From: Sipunculus nudus
Taxonomy: Eukaryota; Annelida; Sipuncula; Golfingiida; Sipunculidae
Length of the DNA stretch: 64,000 nt
Direction: 5' to 3'
Assembly (NCBI GenBank): GCA_026874595.1
Contig: CM049306.1
Span: 98,883,642-98,947,641 of the forward strand
Shown here: one piece after another, positions 35,945 through 48,819 of the stretch
Position numbering within the stretch: the stretch's first letter is position 1
Layout: each line of letters begins with the position of its first letter
Position numbers and translations under genes: made by a program
Notes under the pieces: model-generated
The model's database searches: none
Told to the model about the DNA's origin: nothing
What the model saw: only the letters and a program-made list of their open reading frames with translations

Positions 35945-37008
35945 GGTGAAACCTCGTTGTGTCGAACTCGGATAAGTCGAATTCCCGCATGTGTCGAAGT
36001 CGAATAAGGGGTCCCTGTAAAAAACAATTAAAACTTTATTAATATAACTCCCCTTGCGGCAAAGTCAGATGTGTCGAAAACCCTGATGTGTCGAGGTTTT
36101 TAGTTGGTCCACAGCTCATATTTCTATCGCTTAACGCAAAGTCTTGCTTGGATAAGAGTTGTGCACGGCCCATCAATCATTATTGGGCCGTGATGACAAG
36201 TCATAATTAATTAATACCGACAAGGCTCTCACTCATCAAGCGCGATGGGTCTGTCGCTCAACTTAAGGTCAAGCCGCTTTAATGTTTTGACAACAGATGT
36301 GCACGGTCAAACAAACATACCCACGGCTGCAATGACCAGTTACATAATTAATACCGGCAAGGATCTTACTCAACAAGCGCGATGGCTTACATACCTAGTC
36401 CATTGTGTACCTATTTGGCCAATTGGTCACTCATGACCCATTCCTTTCTTCTCTCGCCGACAAAGCATTAATGAGAAGTTTAGGATAAACCATACATAAT
36501 CCAATCCTTCCCTTTGATGTATAGGATAAACATGCAGGACTCTCTATAAAGGGAGGAAGATGAGATCTATATCAGATTGACTCTTATTTACCATAGAGTA
36601 CGTTATACTGTAATACTGCTTGTGTAGTAAGATATTGTTCGTGTCCCGTTGTTTGGGCGTCGCGGCCTGCTAAGCGTAAGCTTGGTGTAAAGACTATATA
36701 TAAACCTCGTTCAATCTTTCTCTTCACGCACACATTTTTTTCTGATTCAGTTTGAAATTCCATGACGCTAAAAGATATCGTTTCAACAAATAAAAAAAAT
36801 GAAAAAAAAATAAGAAGAAAAAATCTAAAGGATTCGCGGAAGCATTTGTGAGAACTACATTATATAGGCCCTATACATGAGCAGTATTTATCGATAATAA
36901 TCACGGCTGAAGAAGGTTGAATATAATGAACACCGGTTGTCTCGAACTCCGGTTGTGTCGAAGTAAATTCACCAGTTCCTTCGACTTCGACACAACGAGG
37001 TTTCACTG
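35944..37008. mobile_element. pogo/Tigger-type non-autonomous DNA transposon
   Basis: The termini are inverted repeats of about 25 bp: the left end starts cggtgaaacctcgttgtgtc and the right end, reverse complemented, starts cagtgaaacctcgttgtgtc. Both are flanked by TA, the target of Tc1/mariner-pogo elements, and the CAGTGAAACCTCG type of end is typical of pogo relatives. The 1065-bp interior has no transposase frame. It has an internal duplication around aattaataccg.caagg (about 36195-36250 and 36335-36390). Gene 1 intron 2 is the empty site. Confidence 0.8.
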
Positions 37009-37039
37009 TATATATATATACATATATAGATGCTACATA

Positions 37040-37093
<54 letters not shown>
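37009..37093. repeat. (TA)n array, right part, gene 2 intron 2
   Basis: TA array with a short interruption, continuing the array into which the pogo-type element inserted. Confidence 0.92.
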
Positions 37094-37097
<4 letters not shown>

Positions 37098-37320
37098 CAA
37101 CCATTTCAATCTCTCCTCAGCTGGTTCTTTAATGCGCAATTTAGTGCCATCTCGGGAACACATGGTAGTTTCGGTTACGAAATGGATTAATGCTCTAAAT
37201 AAAAACAAAAGTATAAGAAAAGTCTTGATTTACAATTTTCCATAAATATACGGAACGCATTATGACATTATCCTTATTAGCAAATAAAACAAAACATTCA
37301 CAACATTAGTTAAAACTTAC

Positions 37321-37454
37321 AAATTCTGCTAAGGACATGATGTAGAAATAGAGTTTAACTGTGATGACCTCCGAGACGTTAACTATCGGCCTAACTCTTT
37401 TGTCGTACGTACTCATCAGATCGGCCATCAGGCGCTTCTCTCCGCTCTGCTCAA
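37321..37454 (-). pseudogene. Gene 2 exon 2
   Basis: 134 nt, same length as gene 1. YDKRVRPIVNVS is intact, with conserved acceptor tttcag and donor gtaagt. Confidence 0.85.
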
Positions 37455-37995
37455 CTGAAAGTCAAGAATACATATTTATATGTGTCGTTGACTCTTTATA
37501 TCCATACAGACAGAAAAGACATCTCCATCATCAGAATACGATGTACCTCTGTGTTGTTTTATCTGGTTGGGTGTGAATAAATAGCATGTTAAACAAACAG
37601 AGGCCTCACTGGTTCTCTATGGTGACCAGTATATCTCATCGTCACACACGGCAAATTTAAGTGAGCATATTTGGAATCATGTTTATTGTAATAATTCTCC
37701 ATCTACATAAAAAAGAAAATTAATATGAAAGTAGAAAAATGTATAATTCGCCCTGAACTATTAACACGTACACAGAGCCCAAGGAACAAAGTTGTTTCCT
37801 ATAACAAATTTTATATAAAATTTGTAATAAATAATGAAAAAAGGGATTGTAAACATATTTTTAACAAATGATTTATAACCAAATCATTTTTTAAATGATG
37901 CCAAATCGTTATCAAGAGCACAACTCGTTAATTAGATATATTTTTGAAGACATAAATACATTATGTCTTGTTATACCCTATTTGTCATACAATTT

Positions 37996-37998
<3 letters not shown>

Positions 37999-38053
<55 letters not shown>

Positions 38054-38075
38054 GTATATATATATATATATATAC
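37999..38075. repeat. (TA)n array in gene 2 intron 1
   Basis: Counterpart of 22116-22170, with a few substitutions. Confidence 0.92.
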
Positions 38076-38259
38076 ACCTAATAATACAACGGATATTCCA
38101 AGAGAGCTTTACTTCAATAGTCATAATTGTGAAAAAGATACAACTTGACACGGGTAGTTTCTGTCCCGTGAGGTACATTGATACAAAATTTTCAAATTTA
38201 TAATATGTTTTAATTTTACAACAAATCATAAAAGAGTATCACAACTGGTGACAACTGAC

Positions 38260-38326
38260 CTGCAGGGAGCTGTCCATAAACCAGGAACAGACTGGTGAGG
38301 AGAAGCGCGCTGTTCCTGATAAACAT
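38260..38326 (-). pseudogene. Gene 2 exon 1: signal peptide
   Basis: 67 nt, phase 1, same leader as gene 1 with minor changes. Donor gtcagt. Confidence 0.82.
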
Positions 38327-40030
38327 TGTGACAAACATCCTGACCGTTAACACCTGCCGGTACACTGAACCTTGACAATTATTCATAGCCTAACTCACAA
38401 AATATATTTCTGAGATGTCGTTATCCAATGAATTCATCCTCTCAAAATTGACAGTGTAATGGAATACCCTGATTTGGTTATTATCAGCACTAGTATTCTT
38501 GTTGATCTTTCCGTTTACCAGACTGAACTGACAAAACTGACGCTTGTGTCTGGACGCTAGTTATGGTGCTAATGACCTTAAACATAAGCCTCTACCCTCA
38601 TGAATTTATAATGTCATGGGGGTTGTGAACTTAACGTCATGCCGATAGTGAATGCCCCTGCCGTCCAATGAATAATTACTTTGTGGGAATAATTACGTTT
38701 GCAAAAATATGATATAGCTCCAAGTTAAACCTAATTTTCTTTTACAGAGAACCTATGATATATCAGAAGAAAACAAGGTATTGGCCACTCCAATACGTCA
38801 TAAAAAAACCAGTAAGAATCTTTGATTCAACAACAAAAACGTTTTAAAAACTTTGGCGTCAAAATATAATTTGTGTTTAGTTCTCCATATGTAACCAACT
38901 GATAAACGGAAAAAATATAATGATGCCCTGGTAAAATATATATGGTTCATTCTACTAACTGCGGATACTACTAAAATGGTCACCGGTTGTTCACCCCGTT
39001 AAATCCTTTCCCGAATTATCCCAAAACCCCGTTGCTTTCATCGGTCAAGTTTGCAAACGTACTCATCACTTGACTGATTATAAACATATGATTATAATAT
39101 GAAGGTGACGCCACCTGTGTTTTACTACTTTCTAAGAATTAAAAATGGTCTTTTTCCACTTTTTTTCAGTTGCGTCAGTAAAAAAGGAACACTTTAGCCT
39201 TCAAATCCTTCCCAAGGATGTTTTCACGGGATTTTGAAAATTTCACGTTTTCGCATATGTAATCTCAGGAACCATTCCACCAATCATAACCAATTTTGGG
39301 AGACATGTTTGATCATGTGACAGTTATGTAATTTGTTTCCTGCAGGTGGCGCCACCTGTGATGGCTTCCTCTCTTTGAGGTAAAATGGTATTTTCCGCTT
39401 ATGCCTTTTTTATGTGTTTTTTTTTCAGATTGTTTTGTTCAACTTTTGCTTCCTATCACGGTCATGACATGCAATTTAATGTGTGTGACATGAATGATTT
39501 ATTTTTAAAATGTCTCCGTGCAAATTGAAATATTACCAACCATTGCATTTTAGGATTTCAGTGGTTTGCATACTTAATGTTAAATCTAATACCAAATTTC
39601 CAAGCAACACCAGGAGCTGTTAGCACTATATTTCTTGACAACAACAATTCCAATCATCTATCTTGGATAACAGCTGTAATTGTATTTTCAATTGTGTTGT
39701 TTTATTTTGTGTATTTTGTGTTTCGGGCAATATTTGAGACAAAATTTTGCCGGACCCTTTACAGTGTCAAAACAGAGGGAATGGGGATTTATATCCAAAT
39801 ATCCAACCCCCAACCTCCCCCCCCCCCCGAATTAAAAAAAGAGGAATGGTCCTGGTCCATGTAATTATATTAATGAATAATTAGAATTATAGACTTCCAT
39901 TTATGAATTTACTATGAAATATTATATATCTAAACTTTGTTTAAAATTAACCAATACTGGTAATATAATATCTTATTTTCTAATACCCTATACTCAATTT
40001 CAATCAAATGTTTTATACCTTATTTAAAAA
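38327..40030. other. Upstream region of gene 2
   Basis: Mirror of 20241-21866. No coding exon recognised. Conservation with the left arm continues through the whole interval. Confidence 0.5.
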
Positions 40031-40039
40031 AAACAAGGG

Positions 40040-40215
40040 GAGAGCACAGGACTCATTTGTATAAACATCCAGGACCTGTAGATGCGGTAGATACCGGCCG
40101 GGCCTTGGTGACAACAGGATTTACAATAAAAGGATGCGACTGCTACCGCCCAAACCAAAATGGAACGCTGCAGATGTTAATACTTAGCTTAAGAGTTAGA
40201 GAGGTCAGCATTAAA
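40040..40215 (+). mobile_element. Truncated SINE copy (right arm)
   Basis: Inverted counterpart of 20030-20240, with the same internal deletion. Confidence 0.72.
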
Positions 40216-40251
40216 AATCTATAAAACTAATACGCACTTAGTTGTTTTTTT

Positions 40252-42121
40252 TCTACACAGTGAATTACCTGCTTTCATTATGATTTGACTCTCCAAATTC
40301 TGCACCCCTAAGCCTCGATCACAAAAGGGATACAGTCGCCGTACGGCGGATGTTTTGGGTTATTCCGTGCGATTGAAATACGGCAACCGTGCGTTTTTCT
40401 GCAGGGCCGCAGGGACTCCGCAACGACCGTAACGTTACTGACATGGATGTCGCAGGATGTCCGTGCGATTTTTAACGCCTACTGGGCTCCCTGAGAGACG
40501 TACGGTGTATCTACGGCTGTCGTTAGGGGTCTTTGCGGCTTCCGCAAGGTTAGCTTGCGGCGTCCACAGGGTTAGCTTACTTTACCGTGCGAATGCCAAT
40601 AGAATGAGGAAGACACCTTGCCGTTCCCGCACGTCGGCCGTATAAGTATTCCTGCGGTCCCAAAAACCGTAGGGTACTCTACGGTGTGCGGTGACCGCAG
40701 TGGGTTGTGACCGAAGCTATATCTTCGGTGCGCTCTTCTAGGACAAGTTTGTTTTCTTTTGCGTGATAATTTCCTATTACGCTGCATAATTGATAATTTT
40801 AATATTATCCCCATGGGTGCTTCTATTTTAATTGTCCTCTAAGGTCCTCCATGTATGTCACGCTTTTTCAGGAGGCGCCCCGGGGATTTTCCTGCATTTC
40901 GAGCTCACTGGGTCAACAAAGAGAACCGTTTGACCAAATTTTTTATGGGATAACAGGTGAGTTGTTAACAAAACATTAATAAATAAATTTTCATGATAAC
41001 CATGGTCTAAACAAATCAATGTGTTGCTTAAAAAATGATCCAAAGGAAGTCTAACAACTGACACTCAGTTCGGTTCGGGGGGGGGGGGGGGTGCACACAT
41101 ATTTTCTTTTTAGGATCAGCAATCTCAAGGGACGTTGAAAGCATATTACCAGTACTTCAAATAGGGATTCTATTAACAAACAGGTTCTGTAATAAGAGGC
41201 TACAAACATCCGAAACAATCTTCTTAACAGGCAAGTGTATATGTGTACACTTTTCATGTATAAACACTGTCACGCTCCAGTAACCGGTTAAACCTGGCAA
41301 ATGCTAGAAAAAAATACTTACGAATGGGCGGCATCTACACGGTGACAAAAAATATATATGGTGATTCTTATTACCTGCAAAATTCAATGGATTGTTCATT
41401 GACCCTCTTCATATTTTCAGCATGAAAGATGTCAACCGGCTTTTATCTTGGAGCGGTGTCAGTTTTGCGGCCAGACCGGCTTATTCCAGGTCAATCAACT
41501 AAGCTCAGATCATACAGTTACTTCAGTTGGTATTTAATCACCTGACTCTGTCTTTTCACTTTGGCAGCTATACTTTGCTTTTTTCTCACGCAAGACCCTT
41601 CAGCGACATACGTGTATCTGTTATCATGCCTATGAGTACCCTTATCTGACAACTGAAAACATTTTCCGTGATGTCCTCTGGGCAAAGTATCTTTTTAAAA
41701 CTTTCACTTTGCTTTAGTTAAATGATTTCTTCAAATTATTTTCACAATAAATAGCTTTTATTTGCAGTCTTTACATATATTGTCATCACTCCAGCAATGA
41801 TGAATGCGTACTCATGTTGTTTATCATGAAAATATCTGGCTCATAGTTAGTAGACCCTAAATATGTCTCACGTCTTTTTCGAAAACGTATTTCTTTCTGT
41901 GATTTATTGAATAACGTAATTGCCATTTTTTTCTGATCTTTTTTTATAGTAGGGGTTTCCTGGAGATTTATATAGCACAAGGATATATGTCATAAAGTGA
42001 ACCACATGGAAAAATGCCTTGCCCGAAGCCAAGGATTATAATATATGATATTCGGTCCCTACCAACGTAAAACAGAACTATTTATATTTTAGGTCCATGG
42101 ATTTTCCACGGGTGCATCTAG
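40252..42121 (+). mobile_element. Helitron-like element, copy 2' (right arm)
   Basis: Begins TCTACAC and ends with an imperfect stem (ccatgga/tccacgg), ggtgcat and CTAG at 42118-42121, followed by T. Inverted counterpart of 18174-19992. It includes a G run at 41079-41091 matching the left-arm C run. Confidence 0.55.
40311..40718. mobile_element. Small MITE-like element nested in Helitron-like copy
   Basis: The ends are inverted: agcctcgatcaca at the left, agcttcggtcaca when the right end is reverse complemented. The interior is rich in CG and in short self-complementary words such as gtacggcgg and ccgtacgg. The left arm keeps only about 80 bp of it (19865-19945), so that copy suffered a deletion. 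Confidence 0.55.
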
Positions 42122-42148
42122 TGTATAATTAATAAGAAGTTGGGGTTT

Positions 42149-43415
42149 TCTAGACAAAGGTAAACCTGCTTTCGTTCTTAGTTGGCCTTCGACATCCGGC
42201 ACACGTATCGGCGGTGCGCTCTTCTAGGATAATTTTGTTTTATTTTCCGTTATTATTCCCTATTGTGCTGCATAATTAATAATTTCAATATTATCCCAAT
42301 AAGTGTCCCTATTTCGTTGGTGCTTAAAGGTCGTCCACGCCTGTCACTTTTCGAGACGTGCCTTAGGAATTTTCCTGCATTTCGAGCTCACTGGCCACAG
42401 AGCTATTGTAAAATTCGCGGTCACACATGCACCCTAATCTCTAATACTAATTGATCACAATACCTTCCTCAACAGGAAGTAAACCTTTTTTTATTCAAAA
42501 CAAAGAGCACATGACTCCGTTTTTAATGCGAGGGCTACCCAGTTGGGTAAACACTACAACCAGTAACATGACCACCGTTTGATATTTTCTGAGTTTACTG
42601 GTACATTGATTTCTACACATTATTTTCTATTCAATAATAACCATGGTTTCAATAGTTTAGTTTATGGGTTGTTTGGAAAAAAGCCCTACAGTGTTTCAGG
42701 AGGTGGGGCAAGATGCACTTTTTTTAGGATCCGCAATCTCAAAGGTCTTTGAAACAAGAAAGTATCTTACATCTAAAAACTTATAGGGGTTCTACATTCA
42801 AAGTAGATTCTGCAGTCAGAAACTTAAAACCTCAACCAAAATCTCCTGATCAGTCATATTTTCAAGTGTACACTTTTCATGCATAAACACTGTAACGCTT
42901 CAGTAACCTGGTTTCACCTGGCAAGTGGCAAAACAAAAGCATACAAATGGGCGGCTTCCACATGGGAACAAAGGAATCCCTGTTTGTCATAATTGTATAT
43001 AAAAAAATTATTATGTAGATTCTGAATTCCTACACCATTTAATGGATTGTTCATACGTATTTACACTCACCAGCTGCATATTTTCTGAATAATCCGAATC
43101 TACCATTTTGCATTAACTTTACTAAAGACAAAGAAACGGATCAAGGCTGAGGTTATGTCCTTGCCACGGACTTGAACGGAAAGATGTAAATCTGCCGTTT
43201 ATCTGGGAGCATCAACAGTTTTCGATCAACCTGACGACATTCAGCTTAGCACAGGGCAAGCAGTTAATACTGTAGGGGTCTATTTGCCTAAGCCTGTCTT
43301 TCTACATTGGCAGCATTAAGTGCATTTTCGCGTGCAAGAGTCTTTAATGACATTTATGTGTTTCCTATCATACCCATTATTTTCACATTAGAGATGGCTT
43401 ATGTATACAATCGCT
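42149..43415 (+). mobile_element. Helitron-like element, copy 1' (right arm), 3'-truncated
   Basis: Begins TCTAGAC and follows the order of left-arm copy 1, but the match ends at 43415, before the 3' terminus. Confidence 0.45.
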
Positions 43416-43530
43416 TTTACTTATCATTTTTTATTACAGGCCTTTCGAAATACAATATATGTGAACATTGGTATGTTAAAACCATACGAAATATTTTTAT
43501 TCAATTTTATATCTTAGAATAACAGATCGT

Positions 43531-44583
43531 ATCGTGTTATATAATTTGTACACAGCCCCTATAGGAGATACATGTAGGGCACATAATGGTAGTTTTATGT
43601 GTTATGCAGATAACACACAATTATATATGTAATTTAAATCAGGATCACAAATGAGTAGGAATAATGTTATCAGGAAATTAGAAAACATCAGACTCTGATT
43701 TGGGACATCAGACTCTGGATGAGGACAAATTTGTTAAAACTTAATGAAGAAAAAACAGAATGTATTGTTTTTTAGTACACAACATCAGTAGAATAAAACT
43801 CTGGAATTTGTAGTTTTGATAGGTGAAGATAACATCACAGCAAAACCTGTAGTGACAAATCTAGGATACTATATGGACAGACAAATGAAACGCAAAGAAC
43901 ATATTAGCAAACTTTGTTGATCTTCTTACCTGACCCTGAAGAATATTAACAAGGTTAAACAGTCATTAACAACAGAAACTATTCAAATTTTAATTCAAGG
44001 GTTAGTTGTTAGCCGCCTGGTTACTGCAACAGCCTTTTGCTTGGTGCACATGAATGTTTTATATCAAAACTACAGTTGATTCAGAATATGGCAGCTCGTA
44101 CAGTGTGCGGCCTTAGAAGTATGAGAGAATCTCTTCAGTGATTCAAGATCTTCACTGGCTTAAAATTAGAGAAAGAATAAGTAATAAAGATTCACTTCTA
44201 GAATATGAAAATAAGAGAGCTTTAAGATCGCAGAGTAATAACAAACTGCCGGTTTCAAAAGCTAAATTGGAGCAAGTTAGACTAAGATCTTTTGCACATG
44301 CAGGTCCCCGCCTGTGGAACGAATTACCAACATTTGTGAAGAACAGTCAATCTCTTAATGTTTTTAAATCCAGACTTAAACATTTTTATTCTGCAAATCA
44401 TATCATATTGATTATAGTTGATAGGATATTAGTTCAATTTATAATGTTATTCATACTATGTTTTACTGCTGCACAGCTATGATTTTAAATATTATGATAA
44501 TATTTAATGTGTAAAACGGTTTTGATATGTTATGTATTCATTATAAGAAGCGCTCTATAAATGAATTATTATTATTATTATCA
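43531..44583 (+). mobile_element. Decayed non-LTR retrotransposon (LINE) 3' part
   Basis: Broken frames contain reverse-transcriptase remnants: a YADN in place of the catalytic YADD near 43615, a LNEEKTE-type motif near 43750, and the C-terminal block with SFAHAGPRLWNELP and SLNVFKSRLKHF near 44290-44390. The element ends gcgctctataaatgaa followed by (ATT)n at 44566-44582, the tail style of CR1/L2-clade elements. Several stops and frameshifts show that it is dead. It sits just outside the right inverted arm. Confidence 0.8.
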
Positions 44584-45400
44584 TTACTATAACCCCATCA
44601 ATATAAAAATTGATGTTTCCCTGACGTTTCAAAAACACGTTTCATGTATCATATATAATCATGACTTGATCCAAGTCGTGTCTGATACATGTAGACGGCT
44701 TTTCCTGCAAACGCACCTTTTTGATGCATCATCTCTTCATTATAATGTTTCGAACACTTATAGTTTTCTTTTACACGAGTGTTGGTACTGGTATTTTATT
44801 AACCGGTGTCATGTTATACCGTTTTTATAACAGTTGTGCGAGTTTTGCATGTCACAGAAAATTGTCAGGTGGTGAAGATAAATAGTTTTAATATGGGATT
44901 TCATCATTTATGATGGAAAGGAGTCCGGAGGGCGACGCAGCTGTCCCTTTCTTCCAACCTCAGGTAAATCTCTGTTATAAAATAAGTCTAAGGAGTTCAA
45001 AAAGGTAAAATACGGCAATCTGCAAGGTAAGTCCTGTTTGTGCCGAAAATTTATTTTTGATAAGAGCAATGTTATGGACATATATGTTTAATAGAAAAAA
45101 AACCGTTCAATTACAGGCAGACAGGATTTTTTACATTGAGTAATGAATTCCTCTCGGGTTAATTACGATTTAGTACGAAGCGATAGTAATGCTACCCCCT
45201 TTATTCTTTGTACATGCTAATGTGACCTGCTGTATACATCTGTACATAAATATAAAGGCTTTCATGCAATGGGGTACCTTGCGAATAAAATAATTTGAGA
45301 AGAAATAAAATTAAAAAGTAGAGTGTGAAGTCATAGACAATTGCGGCGTAACGAAATATTTTTTTTTTTTGGGGGGGGGGGGGATAGTAGACATATAAAT
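44584..45400. other. Intergenic; one possible orphan exon
   Basis: No gene established. A 54-nt frame at 44910-44963 (MMERSPEGDAAVPFFQPQ) ends exactly at a good donor cag|gtaaat, but no continuing exon was recognised. Confidence 0.35.
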
Positions 45401-45407
45401 ACACACA

Positions 45408-45451
45408 CACATATATATATATATTTATACACTCATGCACATATATATAAC

Positions 45452-45516
<65 letters not shown>
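45408..45516. repeat. (CA)n/(TA)n microsatellite
   Basis: A short CA run leads into an interrupted then long TA array. It is preceded by a T run then a G run at 45359-45383. Confidence 0.92.
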
Positions 45517-45519
<3 letters not shown>

Positions 45520-45768
45520 CGTAAGCTGACCCAAATGGCGGGGGGGGGGGCAGTAATTAAGTGGATACAAGGGGAAGGGGCAAGCGGACAAAGGAATGGT
45601 AGGATTTGGGAGGGGCGGTCCCCGATGTATGTATACTTCTGCATTCTGGTGCTTTGTTGGTGTCATCTATTGGCCAATGCTTATCTAGAAAACAAAATTT
45701 AAAAATATATCAACTTTGCAATAATTTTTGGCACCTCAATTCAAACCCGGAGGCAACGGCCCTTATAT

Positions 45769-45799
<31 letters not shown>

Positions 45800-48700
45800 A
45801 AATATAATATAAAATAATATATAAAACTATATACACGCACTTATGGAGTTGATATTGGGAGGGGGTATTACAGTCCTCTACAGGATATTATACTAACTAT
45901 ACTGAGAAATCCTGGTACTCCTTGTGTATTTCCATCATACTATTGTGCCCCCCTGGCCCGCGGTTTCCCCGCTTATGTAGGGTAACGACATGGATTCCCT
46001 TCCAAGCTTTTCGAATTTCCTGTGTAGTTAACTGTAAAATTTTACTATGTAACAGGGGTGTGTCCAGGCTTTAGAAAACGAGGGGTCCAACAAAGGAGCA
46101 CTAATGACAAAATCTACAAATGGTCGCATTGGCTGAACCTGTCCCCTGAACCCCCCCCCAGCTGAATCCTGTTCTGATGTATTCAGTGTCCTCGTTCATC
46201 AGCCCAGTTACCAGATGAGCCCAATTCACAAAATTTCCCTTAATACCAATGAATGGGTCCACACTGAAGAAAATTATCTGAATTTAAAATATGGTGATTC
46301 AGGTTTACTCCAACTTCAAAAATTGTTTTGTTGGTGTTACCCTAATCCTTCACAAAATTTCAGCAAAGTCTGTCTAGGATTTTTTGCTCTGTAAAGTTAA
46401 GTTGCTAACATACAAACTAAGGGGGCATTATAGGACCTCACATGCGTGCGAGGCAAATTCTGAGGCAAATTCTGTTAACGTAAAGGCACCACAAAGACCT
46501 AACTTTATAAAACTTCTCTGTTTGCAAAGAGATTTCTGCGAGGAATATGCAAGAATAATGAAGAAGCAGAACCAACAGCAATCACTCATAATTTAAGGTA
46601 ATGTAAGATGTTATCTAGGGTGACCATTTATAAATGTTGCATGGACATTATACCTAAAGTAAATGGGCTTCATGCTGCCTTTTATTCTTGTATGCATATT
46701 TGAATATGCAGAATGCTTGTGACATTATTTATTACATATAACATGGTTGAATCATACACAGTACAAATACTTATAATTCATTATTAGTACTTTGACCGAA
46801 TAAAAAAAAAGACAAACTCTCATACCATTACAGGCTTACATCCGACTAAAACAAACAAACAAACAAAAATAAATAAATAAACAGATCATGTGTTTGGTCA
46901 AAATTTTACATGCTTGATCCTATACTTATCCTTTACATCTCCTTTCATTGTCAACTGCTTTAGTGACTAATACACATTCAAAGCAGATAGGGTAGGATAA
47001 GCATTTTTCATCATACCTCATTTTGCAATATAAAGCATGATATGTTTAACACCACAAACCCATAACATTAGAATAAACTCAAACTGCACTGACATCTTCC
47101 CTGTTTACCCTTTTTATATATATATTTTTTTTCAATATACCTTTGGCTTGGAGATGTTAGAATCAGTTGGACCATAGCAGAGTTGCTGGTGCCCCAGTCT
47201 CTCTACTCATGGATGCATAGGACGGTAAAATAGTCTACAGAAGATGCTCATTTTTATAGCACTGTTTAAAAGTTTTTGCAAAACCTGAACCTGAACTTAA
47301 TTTTTATTCATAACAGATTATAATAGGGTCTTGGCATTTCTGTGACACCCTGAAAGGCTAATCAATAGAGATGCTCATGGATGACATCTTCTGAAGATTT
47401 TGAATAAATTACTATGCATGTTACATAAAAATTGTCATCCTAGTATGTTTTTTTACTGGCCAGATAAGTGTTATTATATGAACACGATAATTAAAGCTTA
47501 TTTTGTTCTAACAGGTGTATAATTATTTCATCCATATCACATCTATACAGAGTACAGATATTGAATATAAATGTTAGTGCTACAATGCTATATTAAAGTT
47601 TGACCAATACATTATTACAAAAACTGAAACAAAATTCAGATACACTGGTCGGATTCTGGTCGGATTCCGATTATATACATGTATATTATTAAATAGCCTG
47701 TAGTTTCCTATATACAACGGCCTTGTTTCGGGGATGTGTGGGGGGGGGGGGGTATGACTCACTTTCCTAGAAAGACTTTTTTGCCCCATCAACTTACATA
47801 AGAATAAAAGTCATAATCATTGTAAGATAAATATGTCATCAATATTATTTATTGTTTCTTCATATTTTCCATAATATACTCTTAATAGTATAAAAAATTA
47901 TATTTGTAAAATTCACTTTGATAACTATGAATGGAAGTCAAAAATATTATGAATTATTTAATGTTGTTAGGTTGAGATGGAATCAATCAAAAATAAAATC
48001 TATATGAACAAATAAAGTGTTTGCAAACTGAACAAATGTTAACTATGTATAAACAAAAAGATACTCCTTAATATACTGCAGGAACTGTTCGTTATAACAG
48101 GGTTGTTCCTAAGGCGACTTTGAAGAGGGGTCCTTTTTTCAGGGAGAGATGTTTTTTTGTGTGTGTGTTTGGGGGGGGGGGGCTTTTTCTGTACACCTGT
48201 AGCTCTTTCCATCCCATTTTATCAGGAAACAAGGTTCATGCATATACAAGTAATCAAAACACTATTTATACTGTGATACAGCCAGTAGTGTTTATGACCA
48301 GAGAGCATTAATTAAATTTATGCCACTGGATGTTATGATCTACATCTTATCTTTTGTTATATTTTAGATACTCATAGGTATAAGCATTTTGACTCTTGAG
48401 ATACTTGAAATAGTGAAAGCTAAGTTAAAGAAATTTTTAAAACAACTGTCAGTGACTGAAAATAAAATAATGTTTGTATTTAATTTCGTCGTAACCTTGA
48501 TCATTCAATGTCAATATTTCAGTGATAACATGATCTACTCTATTAAGCTTGATAATTAACAGATGAGCAAAACAGAATTATCCATTAAATACGTTGACAT
48601 AATTTTGTAATTTGTTTGGATTATATTTTGAATTGGATATTAAGTTTAGAAACAAGATGCATTTTAAAATATTGTAAGGTCGTGCAAAATTGCTTAACGG

Positions 48701-48800
48701 GAACCACATGTTTTATTAATGAGGATTCTTATTAGTTCCTTCCAAAACTTTGCAATTGACATGTCTGGTAATCTTCCGTTGAAATAAATGTTTAAAAAGT
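45517..48800. other. Intergenic with simple repeats
   Basis: Contains G runs at 45541-45550, 47739-47752 and 48170-48182, a short CA/TA array at 45768-45800 and an (AAAC)n-like tract near 46850. No exon, RNA gene or transposon domain was recognised. Confidence 0.45.
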
Positions 48801-48819
48801 AGAAACATCGAAAAGTGAG

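Larger units (their letters stand above)
32760..38326 (-). pseudogene. Receptor gene 2: nicotinic receptor-like subunit with frameshift in M2
   Basis: All six exons of gene 1 are present in order on the minus strand: 38326-38260, 37454-37321, 35654-35610, 35003-34894, 34185-33673 and 33232-32760. Splice sites, the leader (MFIRNSALLLT) and the Cys-loop are conserved. Exon 5 is 513 nt against 539 in gene 1. A 24-nt in-frame deletion removes eight residues between GEW and GYTL. A 2-nt deletion at the GEK codons before M2 shifts the frame, so M2 is lost and exon 6 is read out of frame. Exon 6 itself is open and differs from gene 1 at about 21 of 157 residues. Either this is a recent pseudogene or the 2-nt loss is an assembly error; intact neighbouring exons make both possible. 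Confidence 0.85.
31826..43415 (-). repeat. Right arm of large inverted duplication
   Basis: Reverse-complement partner of 16790-27140. It is longer because of a pogo-type element in gene 2 intron 2, expanded (TA)n arrays and a complete small inverted-repeat element at 40311-40718. Confidence 0.88.

Noticed and set aside
46384-46596. A 70-residue frame as an exon
   Set aside because: No domain, no convincing acceptor or donor pair and no paralogue in the window.
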